A model generated the notes under the pieces. The model was given only the letters and a program-made list of their open reading frames with translations. It had not been told where the DNA came from and ran no database searches. Positions 43,719-54,659 of a stretch of DNA of 64,000 nt are shown here, piece by piece. The stretch spans positions 13,858,648 to 13,922,647 of the forward strand of contig JABAKD010000028.1 in the NCBI GenBank assembly GCA_012845835.1, given 5' to 3'. The translations under genes and the position numbers were made by a program. Source of the stretch: Undaria pinnatifida (Eukaryota; Sar; Phaeophyceae; Laminariales; Alariaceae). Position 1 is the stretch's first letter, and each line of letters opens with the position of its first letter.

Positions 43719-45114
43719 CAGTGGATGGGCCTATATAAGGCAGTATAGTGCACCGAGAATTTGACCGCCCTATCTCGAAAGACTGCCCTATTGGAGTTAG
43801 GGCGGTTGGCCGCCCTTTTGGGCTTTTTTTGGTGATATCCCAAAAAGGCGGTAACCGCCCTGTTGAGTGCATACAGCCTTTTAAGGTACAGCACAGAGTG
43901 CCTCTGACCCAGAAGATGACCCAGAGGGCGTCACGAAGAGGGATATCATACGTGTGAGCTCGGAGAAGGAAGGTGCAGCGTTGCAGCAGTACCAGTGCTG
44001 AACCCAGTAAATATGTGTGGTGTCACATACACACCAAAGCGTAGCGGAGCAGACGGGTGCACACACACTTTGCATTTTGTGAAGTATAGCCTACTATTAA
44101 TTGAGCTGCGGGCGACAGAGCCCGTCTAAGATGCACTCCATCCAGAGAAGATAAACACTGTCGTACTGCTGTTAAACAGTTGTACGGAGAGGACCCTTTG
44201 CTTTGCTACACCTTCACAACAGAGCTCCAACCTATTCTACGGCACTGACTGCTGTATTACTGTACTGACTATTAATACTGTACTGCGCTACAGTCCTCCG
44301 CTGTGCCCCCCCCCTTGGCCTTGTTGAGGCTCAAAGATTGCCTCATGTCTGCCTGCTGCACTGGCTTAGAGGCATGCGCTTTGATGAACGACATCGTGGC
44401 CTTCTGCAGATAGAAGGAGGCATCGCCATTCATTGCCGCACGCCTCCGCTGCGCTCTCTCGGTAGAGAAACGAAGTGCGACGAAAGTTCCACGTAGTAGG
44501 CTGGGGGGGGCACCGCCCCCGCGCCCCGTCGTATCATCAACACCGCCCGTGCCTGACGCCTTGCTCTTTCCCACCTGGGGCTTGACCGCCTTGCTCTTGC
44601 CCTTCGAAGATCGCTTATTAATAGCGACAAGGCAATCATGGCAGACGCGCTGCATTGGGTCGTCGCAGTCCGGATTGGCTTCACCACAGAGTCCGCGCAG
44701 GCGACCACCGCATTTTCCGCGACATTCGTGGCCGTCAGGGCGCTCGGGAGTGCGGGCTGGAACCAAACGCAGTTCTCGCCTGTATCGTGCGTATCCCCCC
44801 TGTTCGTTGTGTGCTAGGGGTGTGTGTTCTCGCAGCAGCAACAACGGCAGTAGGAATATGATACTGCTGCCTATACCTCCTCAAAAGCAGCACCAGAGCG
44901 AGGTTTTGTACTGATGTGGAGGCGCAAGTGGGCCGTGGATAGGCGGTAGGCGCCCTGAATAGGCGGCTACCGCCTTATTATGTAGGGTCCGTTGCTATAA
45001 GGGCCGTAGCCGCCCTACTATTCGCATCTTCTGTCGTGTCAAGCAGTTTTCGACCGCTCTATCTCGAATGACCGCCTTATTCAGACCGCCTTATATAGGC
45101 CCGCCCCCTTACTG
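43719..45114. mobile_element. DNA transposon with TIRs and palindromic subterminal repeats
   Basis: Ends are inverted copies of CAGT...GGGCCTATATAAGGC: left at 43719-43741, right at 45088-45114. A second matching pair, GACCGCCCTATCTCGAA left and its complement CGACCGCTCTATCTCGAA-like right (43762-43780 and 45050-45067), also lies close to the ends. Inside the ends are palindromes such as AGGGCGGTTGGCCGCCCT (43799) and GGCGGTAACCGCC (43847) on the left, and GGCGGTAGGCGCC (44943), GGCGGCTACCGCC (44962) and GGGCCGTAGCCGCCC (45001) on the right. No target duplication is clear. Internal 190-codon minus-strand frame. Superfamily not assigned. Confidence 0.65.
44272..44844 (-). CDS. Cys-rich hypothetical protein of the TIR element
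   Basis: 190 codons from MLLLREHTPLAHNEQ to a stop at 44272. Residues ~40-72 hold HECRGKCGGRLRGLCGE...PDCDD...RVCHDC, six Cys arranged in pairs as in a zinc-binding module. The rest is basic and Ser/Gly-rich (GKSKAVKPQVGKSKASG). The only sizeable frame between the inverted repeats. It could be a DNA-binding accessory protein or the C-terminal zinc finger of a lost transposase; no DDE core is seen. Start is the first Met and uncertain. Confidence 0.4.
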   Translation of the reverse strand: MLLLREHTPLAHNEQGGYARYRRELRLVPARTPERPDGHECRGKCGGRLRGLCGEANPDCDDPMQRVCHDCLVAINKRSSKGKSKAVKPQVGKSKASGTGGVDDTTGRGGGAPPSLLRGTFVALRFSTERAQRRRAAMNGDASFYLQKATMSFIKAHASKPVQQADMRQSLSLNKAKGGGTAEDCSAVQY

Positions 45115-45177
45115 TTTTGTTTTTATGATATACCAGGTATACATCTATACACAGCAGTAGAGTGTAGTAAATAATTG

Positions 45178-45616
45178 ACAGGTCCGCCCGTATATCCGGC
45201 CGACCTGCTATCCCGCCGTTTCAGGGGGGGGGAGTGTTATAAGGCTTAGTTTGGGTAAGCTATTGGTTAACCTTTTGCAAGTGGTCAAACGGACTAATAC
45301 CCCACTAAAGTCCTTAACAAATGGCGTCGTCGACAGACCATGGGTTTTTGGGTCGTGGGTTCGATCCCCACCATCCACAATAATAAACTTTTCAGATTTT
45401 CTCCATGTCGAACTTGAAAAACACTCTCCCTGGTATCCCCAGGAGATGAAACGGCTTGGATATTGACAGAGGTCCGCCCTATATCCGGCCGACCTGCTAT
45501 CCCGCCGTTTCAGGGGGGGAGAGTGTTATAAGGCTTAGTTTGGGTAAGCTATCGGTTAACCTTTGCAAGTGGTCAAACGGACTAATACCCCACTAAAGTC
45601 CTTAACAAATGGAAAG
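45178..45616 (+). repeat. Repeat C array, cut by the LTR element
   Basis: Two units in plus orientation, hairpin first (CAGGTCCGCCCGTATATCCG), then GTTATAAGGCTTAGTTTGGG, the tRNA-like T-arm GTGGGTTCGATCCCCAC near 45356-45372. The second unit stops at TCCTTAACAAATGG, where the 5' LTR follows within a few bases. No remaining part of this unit is found after the 3' LTR. Confidence 0.7.
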
Positions 45617-45882
45617 TGTTAAGATACGGCCTCGAAAGGCCTGTAGGTATCCGAATTTAAGATCATTTGGATGGGTTTCGTAAAGGTTGGCGGTTTATAT
45701 TCGGGGAAGTTAGGAATTAGATCGGAGAGACGCGCCTCCGATCTCAGAAGCTATCCCGGGCTCTGGTGGAAACGAATAAAGCTACATCTCTACGAAGGAA
45801 CGAAAGTGAGTACTCTCCGAGGACCTGCTCAATTGGCAGACCTGCAGGGGGCACTCTGTGTCCCCCACCCTTTAATTTCACA
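45617..45882 (+). repeat. 5' LTR
   Basis: 266 bp starting TGTTAAGATACGGCC and ending TTTAATTTCACA, so TG...CA ends. Pairs with 58011-58279. It includes a short inverted repeat GGCCTCGAAAGGCC and a GATCGGAG...CTCCGATC stem. Confidence 0.9.
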
Positions 45883-45884
45883 TA

Positions 45885-45902
45885 TGGCGTCGACGAGCTT
45901 GA
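45885..45902 (+). promoter_or_regulatory. Primer-binding site
   Basis: TGGCGTCGACGAGC starts two bases after the LTR. TGG is the complement of a tRNA 3' CCA end, so reverse transcription would be primed here by a tRNA ending CTCGTCGACGCCA. Which tRNA is not known. Confidence 0.6.
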
Positions 45903-48900
45903 TATGCTATTGTGGCAGCGTTCTTCCGGTCTCTCCGATTTTTTTTTTCGTAGCGATTTTGCTTTTGCTTTCCATCGAGCCCACCACCCCTGTTCCTTCT
46001 CGGGTGGCTTCTCAATGGAGGGAGCGCCCTTCCTCCTACAACGGTGACCACAACAGCAGTGAGATGGCAGGGGCCCCTCCTGTTGGTCGCCGCGCACGTA
46101 CCACACGGACGACACCTTCCAAGTACGTGCGGACGACACTGCTCTGCGGAGCACACTCCTCGTCTCGAATTTTGTTCCCTCCTGTTGGTTGCTGGGCACG
46201 CACCACACAGAGGACACTTTCCGAGTACGGGCGGACGACACTGCTCTTCGGAGCACACCCCTCGTCCCGGCCTTTGGCCGCATCAGTTCACCGCCAGCTG
46301 GTCATAGACCACTCCGCAGTGGAACTGCCCGAGCCCCACCCATCAGACTTGTTTGCTCCGCGCTCTGCCAGCATGTTGCACAGCACATATCCGCGAGTTG
46401 CCAGCACAAGCCCCAAGATCGGCCATCGACTCGTACTTTTTTTTCGCGCTTTGGGGCTCGGAGGCATATGCACGACATGCCACGGACAAGCATACTGGAA
46501 TCAACCCTTCGAATGACATTCGAAGGGGACTTCGCTCGCTGAGAGAGCCCATCGCCCAGCACATCCTTGCTGTCGGTGCCAGACCGTCCTTCGCGGAACC
46601 CCCTTGGACTACGGGCACCGTGCTCTAGGAGCTCATGTCGGGGCTCCTTCCTTGTGATCTACCTGGGAAGAAACAGGCGGTGCTCGTGGAATGTTTGGGC
46701 TTTTTCGTTTGGCGAATTTTCCAGTACACGCGTTATCGTATGGGTTTCAGTACATACGTCGATCATTCTTGTGCGTCGAACAAGCAGCTGCCCCCTTTCT
46801 GCCGAAATTAGTACAAGCTACGAATTTGACGCACCTCGGACCCCTCTCCGATCTTTCTCGATCAACAGCGTTCCACTACTGCTGTCCGTCGCGTAGCTTC
46901 AACCACCATCATTTTTGCAGAGGTGCCAACTACAGTGCAGCACAATGGGCTCGCTGTCAATGCCTGCCATATACCGCCGGATTCTCTGCTGTAGAAGTCA
47001 CTGTACAGCAGCCAAGCCGCCTACTTTGCTCCTGCTTATACACCACATAGCTCGACCCTTCACTGCCCCAGCGTCCACAGTTACAGCACCGCAGCTCTGA
47101 CACCCCCCACTGCTGTGCGAGTGCTCCTTGCAAGTTCGATTCGAGAGTTTTTTTTTTCGTCCTGGCCCCTCCGTGACTAGAACTTGAACCTAGTGAACGC
47201 TGAAACTCTGTGCTGGCTTTTTGGGCAAGGCTGTTGGTGTGTGCGATGCCCTATATTCTCCCATTCATGGGTACGCGGGGACTATAATACCACTTTCTGT
47301 GTATGCACAGCTGTGACCGTGCGGCACTCCGCACTGCTGTCAACGTAACTGTCCCTTTATCGGTGGGAGTGGGTACGGATTGTTTTTTTCAGCTGTCCGG
47401 GCGTTAGGCCGCCTTTCTGCCGGTACATGTGCTGCCCTTCACGATATTGCTAGGGTCTACGCTGGAATTTTTTTTTCTTCTTCTCTGCACATGTTCGGAC
47501 AGCTACTGCCCGTTACAGAGCGCTTACTACACAGTTCGCGGAGATACTGCGCTTCACAGTTTTTATTAGTGCAGTGGAGAACAGCCCGTTTAATGCGGTA
47601 CCTTTGGGGGGTACACAGCCTTTCTATTCGACTGTGGGCGTGCACATTTTTCTACAGCTGGTGTTGGTACTACACTACCCATCTTGGTGCGGTTGAAATT
47701 GCCGTTACCTGTGAACACAGCAGTGATACTGCAGCAATCAGCATTACTGTAGGCGCGACCGTCCCCCTTCAGTGCGGTCGGGGGAAACTACTTTGTTTGG
47801 GGGGGTTATACTGCCCGTTTGTTTTAATATACGGTTGGTGCGCGAACGTATACTGTCCTACCCCCCACTACACTACTGTGGGGGCAGATGCTGCCCATTT
47901 TTATACGGTTGGCTGCGCGATCCTTCACTGTGCTCCCCCCCTACACTGCACCTAGGGTAAATGCTGCCCGTTTTGTTGCGACGAGTGTCAGCGCGTTGGG
48001 TGACCTTTCACTGTGCTCCCCCCCCTACACTACACCTAGGGTACATGCTGCCCGTTTTGGTGCGATGAGTGTCAGCGTGTTGGGCGATCTTACACTGTGC
48101 TTCCACCCCTACACTACACCTAGGTTAAATGCTGCCCGTTTTGGTGCGATGAGTGTCAGCGTGTTGGGCGATCTTACACTGTGCTTCCACCCCTACACTA
48201 CACCTAGGTTAAATGCTGCCTGTTTTGGTGCGACGAGTGTCAGCGTGTTGGGTGACCTTTCACTGTGCTCCCCCCCTACACTACACCTAGGGTAAATGCT
48301 GCCCGTTTTGGTGCGCTGAGTGTCAGCGTGTTGGGCGATCTTACACTGTGCTCCACCCCTACACTACACCTAGGTTAAATGCTGCCTGTTTTGGTGCGAT
48401 GAGCGTCGGCGTGTTAGGCGAACCTTTTTTGTGATAACCCCTACACTACACCTAGGGTAAATGCTGCCTGTTTTGGTCCGATGAGCGTGGGCGTTTTGGG
48501 CGACGCTTTCCTGTGCTACCTCCCCCCGCCTAGGTCGAATGATGCCTGTTTAAGTGCGATGGCTGCAGACGTACCCTTACTGTGTTGCACCCCCTGCACT
48601 ACGGTTAGGGTCAGTGCTGCCCAGTTTTGGCTCCTTGTACTGCGGTTCGTGCGGGCGTTACCCATATACCCTACGGTCAGACTGGGCGCTGCTCTTATGT
48701 TGCGGTCATGATGATTGGTACCTTGTTACTGCTGTACTCCTCTTATACGGCTAGTTGACGTGGCTGCTACCATCACTAAGGCTGGACGGCGTTAAGGCCC
48801 ATATTATTGCTGTTTGCTGAAACACAGATATACCGCTCCTTGGAGCAGGAACACCACAACAATTTATCTGTCTCCATAGCTTCTTCACGCGTCGTTCCTA

Positions 48901-48930
48901 TCCCCCCCCCCTTCACTACACCTAGGCACC
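45903..48930 (+). other. Long leader of the LTR element
   Basis: About 3 kb with no recognised domain. It holds a ~120 bp tandem duplication (46078-46280, units starting CCTCCTGTTGGTCGCC and CCTCCTGTTGGTTGC) and an 84 bp VNTR (47941-48620). Chance frames of 281 codons (45671, starting inside the LTR) and 191 codons (47380) have no domain and cross low-complexity DNA. A tRNA-like complement (AACTTGAACCTAGTGAAC) lies near 47180. Confidence 0.55.
47941..48620. repeat. 84 bp tandem repeat in the leader
   Basis: CTACACTACACCTAGG recurs at 47941, 48025, 48109, 48193, 48276, 48359 and 48441, periods 82-84 bp, then two decayed units. Since 84 is a multiple of three, one frame (47888-48295) stays open through four units. 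Confidence 0.9.
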
Positions 48931-50991
48931 ATGTCCACCAGTGACGATGGGGGCTACTCGGGGCTGGCTGAGGTCATCCACGCACCCCAACCTGGATGCC
49001 CACGAGACAGGGAGAGCTCGCTCGAGATGCCGCGACTCGAGACGGGGGGAACCACCGGTGGCGGGTTCCGGTGACGAGATAGAAGACGGAGCACCATACC
49101 TCCACCCGTTTCCACCAACCAAGCGGGTCGATTCGCTGGTTCGCGCTGAGAAGAAGACGGATCAACCCCCACCGGAATCGGGGGCGTCTCGACGCCAGCT
49201 CTCGCCAGCCCCGGGGGAGCGCCACCAGCTGCCCCCCCCGCGCTCGACAGGGCACCACCGCCGCCACCTGGGCTCTCCGCGCTCGACAGAGCGCCACCCC
49301 CAGAGCTCCCGGGACCGGGGCGCCCATGCCGCCCCCTTGGACTTGGCATACGCGGCGGCGCGGGCCAGCGGGCGCTCGACGACGCCAACCAGACGATAGC
49401 ACGCCGACGTCGGTTTGACGAAGATATCGAGCAGGCGAAGACCGCTTCGCGGGAGTCGTCAGTTGCGTCGGCTGCGGCGGGAGCTACCGCGGCCCCCTTG
49501 CCTTCGTCGCGCCCGCAGGGTGTCGCATCCCAGCGACCACGACCCGGGAACGACGCCTTCTTCAAGGGCATCGTCGCGTGCATGGCGTCTGCACCGCGGG
49601 TAGACTTCTCCTCAGCGTTGGCGACCCGCGGTGGTGGAAACGGCCTACGCCCTCCTCCCGTCAGAGAGGCCGGCGTCGCGGCAAGCGGACGTCCTCAATG
49701 GAAGCGGCCTGGGCTCGCGTGGATTGTACGCCCTATGCTAGACAGACGAGAGCCACCCCGACCCTTGCCCTCGTCAAGGCCCTGCTGATAGCCCACGACG
49801 AGGACCCCGACTCTGTCTTTTGGCCGGACCCCGGAGGAAGAGTTGGCAGAACGAAACCGGGGAAAATGTCGCAAAAGTCGCGACCGCGGGGACCGCAACC
49901 GTGGAGGTGGCGGCAAAAATGGTGGGGGTGGCGACCACCACCACCGCCGCGGGGGTGACAGCGCATCGGGTGCTGGTGTGCCTGAGGGCGCCGCCGAGGG
50001 GGCAACTTTGGTCCAACAACCGGGGCAGTTGGCCGCAGCTCGGGCAAAGGAATGGCGCGAGAGGACGTTCAGCGTGGGACGGCTCGTCAACCTCCTCCCG
50101 CTCGTCTTCGTCCTCGAGCACGGACCACAGCGAGGTGGTCGTGGTAGCAGGCAAAACGTGTCAAGAGCCATGGCAGGAGGAGCATCTTCCTGAGGCTTTC
50201 ACCCTCCTGTTGCGTCTGCTGATCACGCACTTCGACGGGGTCGACACGGAGAAGGGCTACACTAAGTTGCATACTTTTGGAATGTGTAACGGCATGCCTT
50301 TTTCTGATTTCAGTGGAGTTTCGCGTACTTATGCCGACCGCTACGCGGAGTGAGAGTGTTTTGTCTACGGGAACGGATGTGGTGTTGGAGGTGGTTCGGG
50401 TGGCGGCGAATGAGCAATTTCCGGCTCTCCTGCCTGCGTTGTACCCTGGTTCGAAGGCAACAAACCCGCGGCCATACGCGTCGTTGGATGCTATGTGGCG
50501 GTCTTTGAGTGACCAATAAGACACCTGCCGTCAACGGCGAAACATTTTTTTCTCTCCCTGTTTCTTCGACGGGAGCGCGGTCATACGCCCTGTCGGGGCC
50601 CCGGCCCGCAGATCACGGGCGCGGCCAGGGCCGAGTGTCGTCCCAGTCGCTTTCGTGGCAGACGGGATCGAGCCATCATTCAACTGTCATGCCCATCGAT
50701 GATTCATCTGACCCTTGGCTTGACCACACATCGAACTGCTGGCCACTAGAAGAGCATCATTATGCAGAAGGTTTCGCCGTTAAGGCCTCGTTTAAGATAG
50801 GCGACCCTCCCCTTTGGAGCGGCCTCCTTTCACCTCGGGCTGATGCCCTCCGAGAAAACCGGGGGCTTTGCCTCAACTGCCACGAAGACAGCCATTTCTT
50901 CAAGCATTGTAGGCATCCTTTCATTACTGCGAGTGGCTGCTTGTACCCTGAACTAGGCCAACTTGGCGACGATGACGCACACCGACGTTGA
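48931..50991 (+). pseudogene. Gag-like region with zinc knuckle, frameshifted
   Basis: A start at 48931 (MSTSDDGGYSGLAEV) reads until a stop at about 49073, then the protein-like signal moves between frames: DAFFKGIVACMASAPRVDF (about 49550), RATPTLALVKALLIAHDEDP (about 49750), Arg/Gly-rich DRGDRNRGGGGK (about 49880). The last frame (50509-50991) ends with CLNCHEDSHFFKHC, a CX2CX4HX4C zinc knuckle at about 50869-50911, as in retroviral-type nucleocapsid. Such knuckles bind the element RNA during particle assembly. At least three frame changes mean it is not translatable as one protein as sequenced. Confidence 0.6.
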
Positions 50992-52260
50992 CAAACACGC
51001 ATGGTCTGCCTCCGCCGAGACGACAAATCTTTTCGCCCGAACAACCACACGAAAAATCGTCGCCATCTTTCAGGATCAGGGCCAGGTAAACTGTCACAAC
51101 GATACCACATACACGTCGGATCACCATGTGGGTATCCAGAGCTCGCCCGCCTCTTCTGCCCCCGCTCCTGCTCCTCGAATGCGTTTTGGAGCCGCCCACA
51201 ACCCGGGCGAAAATAAATTTGCGCGCCAACCTGGCACACTCCGTAACGGCAATCGACAGCTCGACGGCGGTACGGCACCGTCGACAACACTGTCGGGGGG
51301 GTACCTATTTCGTTTTCAGAAGATGCTCGTGTTCTGTTGCTAGCCTGTCCAGTAACGCAGCACAGATTGCTTCTGTCAAGAGCCCACGGGCTCCTACGCC
51401 ATCTGCGGACGATTCTCACGGCGTAGTACCGGCGGCGGGAACTAGCGCTTCAAGCGTGGTTTCCTCCAGCCAGGTAATTTTTTTCTTTTCTTTCTTTTTT
51501 GACGGCGAGAGCGCACGCTTTCAGCGACGTTCCCCTCGGTCATGGTCTGAGTTCGGCAACGGGAACCGCGCTTCCGGCGCCGTACCCCTCAGCCGCGGCA
51601 TAAACTCAGCAATGGGGGTACGCGCTCCAAACGCCGCCCCCGTCAACCATGGCACGGGAGCCTGCGCTTTGCGCGCTCCCCCCCCAGGCACGCGCCGCGC
51701 AACAATATAGCTGCGGTGACGGCGCGTCGCCTTTTTACGCGTATGTGTTCATCCCCCCCTCTCCCTGACCAGGCGGTGGCGGTCGGTTTGAGGTGTGGGA
51801 CGGTCGACCCTCGAAACACTTTTTCTGATCACGAGGTGGCGGTCGATTGGAGGTGTGGGAAGGCCAACACTAAAACACCGAGATCTTTTGCGAGGCTCGA
51901 TCCGGTGTTTGCTCGCGATAACAGCGGGCGCTCTGTCCTTTTTTCCATCAAGGAGGAGTCGACAAGATTAGCTACCTTGTCTCCCTTCTTCACGAGACCT
52001 AACGGAAGAGAGCCTCCTCGGGTAAAAATATTATTGCCTTGCCCGAGCCCCGCTCCAGAAGACGCCCACAGGGTTTACGGACCCTGCTTCGTCTTTAAAC
52101 ACGCTAACCCACGTGTTTCAGGCTACGTGTGCCCCAGTGGCACAGGAAAAAGATCCGACACTGCGCGACGGGCCAGTGGTGACTCCACGGCCTCCAGCCT
52201 GATCAGCTGGACGCTATTCCCGTAAATTTACGGAAGAATCGCGCCTCTCGTCAAGCAGAA
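50992..52260 (+). other. Between Gag-like and NADAR regions; no domain seen
   Basis: Pro/Ser/Ala-rich frames with degenerate repeats: GCGCTCC-containing ~60 bp units at 51525-51700 and a duplicated GAGGTGGCGGTCGATTGGAG block at 51772-51860. No aspartic protease DTG/DSG motif and no RT motif found in any forward frame. Confidence 0.5.
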
Positions 52261-52282
52261 ACAGCTCAGAGCCCCTGCCCCT

Positions 52283-52865
52283 TCGGGCGCAGTTAGAGCA
52301 GTTTTCTTGCGATTATACGCCAAAAAGCGAAGAGGCCACGACGCGAGAAACCGTGGGTTCGGACTCGCGTCGTGCTCCCGAGGCCTGGTGTTCCTGAGGG
52401 GGACACTACAGGCCCAAAGAGCCGAGGACTGGTGTTCCCAGAGGGGGACATTGCAGACCCAAATGCCCAACGAGGCTACCGACGGGTTGGCACCGTCGGT
52501 GTTGGACTCTTTTTCGGGTGCAGCGAGGGCGGCTTTTTACGAGTTTCCGCCAGCGAGTGAAGAGGACCCGAGGCGAGAAACCCCAGGTTCGGACTCGCAT
52601 CTTGCTCCTGAGGCCTGGTGCTCCCGCAAGGGGACACTACAGGCCCAAAGAGCCGAGGACAGATGCAGACCCACAAATGTCCAACGAGGCTGCCGACGGG
52701 TTGGCACCGTCGGTTTTGGCCATTTTTCGGGCGCAGTTAGAGCGTATTCTCGCGCTTTTCCGCCAACGAGCGAAAAAAAGACCCGAGGCGAAATACCACG
52801 GGTTCGTATTCGCGTCGTGCTCCCGAGGCCTAATGTTCCTGGACGGGGACATTGCAGGCCCAAAT
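52283..52865. repeat. ~220-230 bp tandem repeat, three units
   Basis: Units begin at about 52283, 52509 and 52727 (TTTTTCGGGCGCAGTTAGAG or variant) and include CCCGAGGCCTGGTGTTCC, GGGGACACTACAGGCCCAAA and GACGGGTTGGCACCGTCGG. The third unit runs straight into the NADAR frame, so its N-terminal extension is repeat-derived. Confidence 0.8.
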
Positions 52866-53372
52866 TTCAACACGGACTTTGACCCTTCTCTCGAATACTC
52901 CACAGCCAAAGTGGTGTTATTCTGGCAGCCCCCATCCTATTTCCCACCGTGGTCTCCTTCGTCGTTTGCCGTGGACGAAGTACCATATTCTTGCGCGGAG
53001 CAGTACATGATGGCCGAAAAGACCAAGTTTTTGCAAGACCATCGAGCAGTGGGGCTCATTATGTCGTCGCCTCGTCCAAGCACACGCAAACGCATCGGTC
53101 GAGGCGTGCGGAACTTTGACTCCGCTGTTGGGGACAGGGAGAAGCAAAACGCCGTGTCACCTGGCACCTACGCCAAATTCACGCAGAATCCAGCCATAAA
53201 AATATCACCTTTTGAGCTCTGACAACAAGCTTCTGGCTGTATCCAGCCCTCTGAACCCATTGTGGGGCATTGGCCTCCGGGCGGATGGTCCCAGGGCCAA
53301 CAACCCATGCCAGGGGAGAGGAAACACTTGCTCGGTGAGGCACTTTCTGCCGTTCGCGCAGCTATTTGCGAC
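52518..53372 (+). pseudogene. NADAR (YbiA/DUF1768-like) domain, two frameshifts
   Basis: The frame 52518-53222 has, from about 52911, VVLFWQPPSYFPPW, then FAVDEVPYSCAEQYMMAEK (with the conserved Glu), RKRIGRGVRNFD and TYAKFTQNP. These match the NADAR fold in order. The C-terminal half continues in two other frames: DNKLLAVSSPLNPLWGIGLR (53218-53277) and, after a second shift near 53320, LLGEALSAVRAAI. NADAR proteins are N-glycosidase-type enzymes tied to ADP-ribose, NAD-derivative and riboflavin-intermediate chemistry (family knowledge). Both conserved ends are present, so the domain was complete before the shifts. Position inside an LTR element, between Gag-like and integrase regions, is unusual. 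Whether it is encoded as a Gag-Pol fusion or separately cannot be told. Confidence 0.8.
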
Positions 53373-54659
53373 AATGAGACCGGGTCGGCGCATCCGGCCT
53401 CCCCTAGTCGGTTCCGCACCTGCACTGCGAGTGCAAGAACCAAGAAATCTCGTCCGCGCCGCAACCGGACCGTTCAGAGCGGCCAGCGCTCGCAAAGCTC
53501 CCCCTTCGGCGTTTCCGACCTATTTCTCGGGCGCGTTGGCCAATGAAAAGCCGTGAAGTTGTGGAGATAGCTCCTAGCGTCGACCCTGACCTTGCGATGT
53601 CAGAACACTGCCCCTGTTTCGTCGAGGGTACCGTGACGCTGGACGACGTTTTGTTCACTATGAAAATCGCGTATATCAGTCGAGCACGACTCGGAGAGGC
53701 ACTGGACTCCTATAGATTTGGGGACCGGCAGCATTGCTTGGGTTCCCAAACGCCTCCGAGGATACTGAGGGGAACAAAGTTCCGCATATCCTCCGGCCAC
53801 AAGACATAGGAGAGCATTGGCAAAGTGGGGACCCTCAATGCACGAGTCCAGCGGTAGCTTGAGTTCGTCACCGCGTTCGATTGTACATTCGAGTACCGCA
53901 AAGGCAGCGCCAAGGGCATCGCCGATTTTTCCGGCCCGTTTTCCAGAGCCCGCTACGGAGTACGACCGCAGTGGCTTGAAAAAAATTCAACCTCGTGGGG
54001 TTGACAAGCCCCAACCCCGTTGGAGATAGCGGTATCTACCTCCTACGGACCCGCGGGCTGCGCGCTCCCTCCTCGCCGATCCCAGGAGTCGGTTCGGGTG
54101 GACTCGCGCCCCTCGCCAAAAGGACGGCCTTGGGTGGGCTCGTGCCCCACACCGAAAGCATTGCTTTGGGTGGACTCGAATCCCTCGCCGAAAGCACTGT
54201 CTTGGGTGGGCTCGTGCCCCGACTGAACATGCTGCCTTGGGTGGGCTCCCTCTCACCTCTACCGCGTTTCACGATTTTCGCACACACGAGCCACGTATAA
54301 GGATTGACGGCCTTTCTGTTTCCCCGGGGAGATTCGTCGCTCGTGTTTCTGCCTCCGTCGCCACTACCGAAGGCTGTACCGGCCGCGGGTCGATTTCACC
54401 TGCCGCCGACACTGTTTTCGCTTCGGTTTTTGCCATCCCCATCGAGGGCGGCACGGGCTCCGCAGAAGCCCTGGCTGCAGCGACGCCCATCGCACAGCCG
54501 ACTTATCTATCCCGGAGTTCTTTACAGGAGACAGCCCTCGCCGCGACCACCGGTTCGACTGTGTCCGTCTCCGCCATGCTTGGCACTCCAGCCCCTCCGT
54601 TGTCGACGACGCGCCGACGAACAGCGACAACAACGGGTAATGCACCCCCGCTGTAGATT
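53373..54659 (+). other. NADAR-integrase interval; no RT or RNase H
   Basis: About 1.29 kb in which all forward frames were read. No F/YxDD box, no RNase H motif and no protease motif. A 42 bp tandem repeat at 54120-54245 gives LGGLVPHTESIA-type units. This is where RT and RNase H would normally sit in a Ty3/gypsy pol gene. Confidence 0.6.

Noticed and set aside
45671-46516. 281-codon frame at the start of the gypsy-type element
   Set aside because: Starts inside the LTR and crosses a tandem duplication; no domain. The Gag-like start lies much later, at 48931.
47380-47955. 191-codon frame in the leader
   Set aside because: Frame runs into the 84 bp VNTR and shows no family signature.
51126-51710. 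Aspartic protease between Gag and NADAR
   Set aside because: No DTG/DSG motif with flap glycine in any forward frame; sequence is Pro/Ser/Ala-rich and repetitive.
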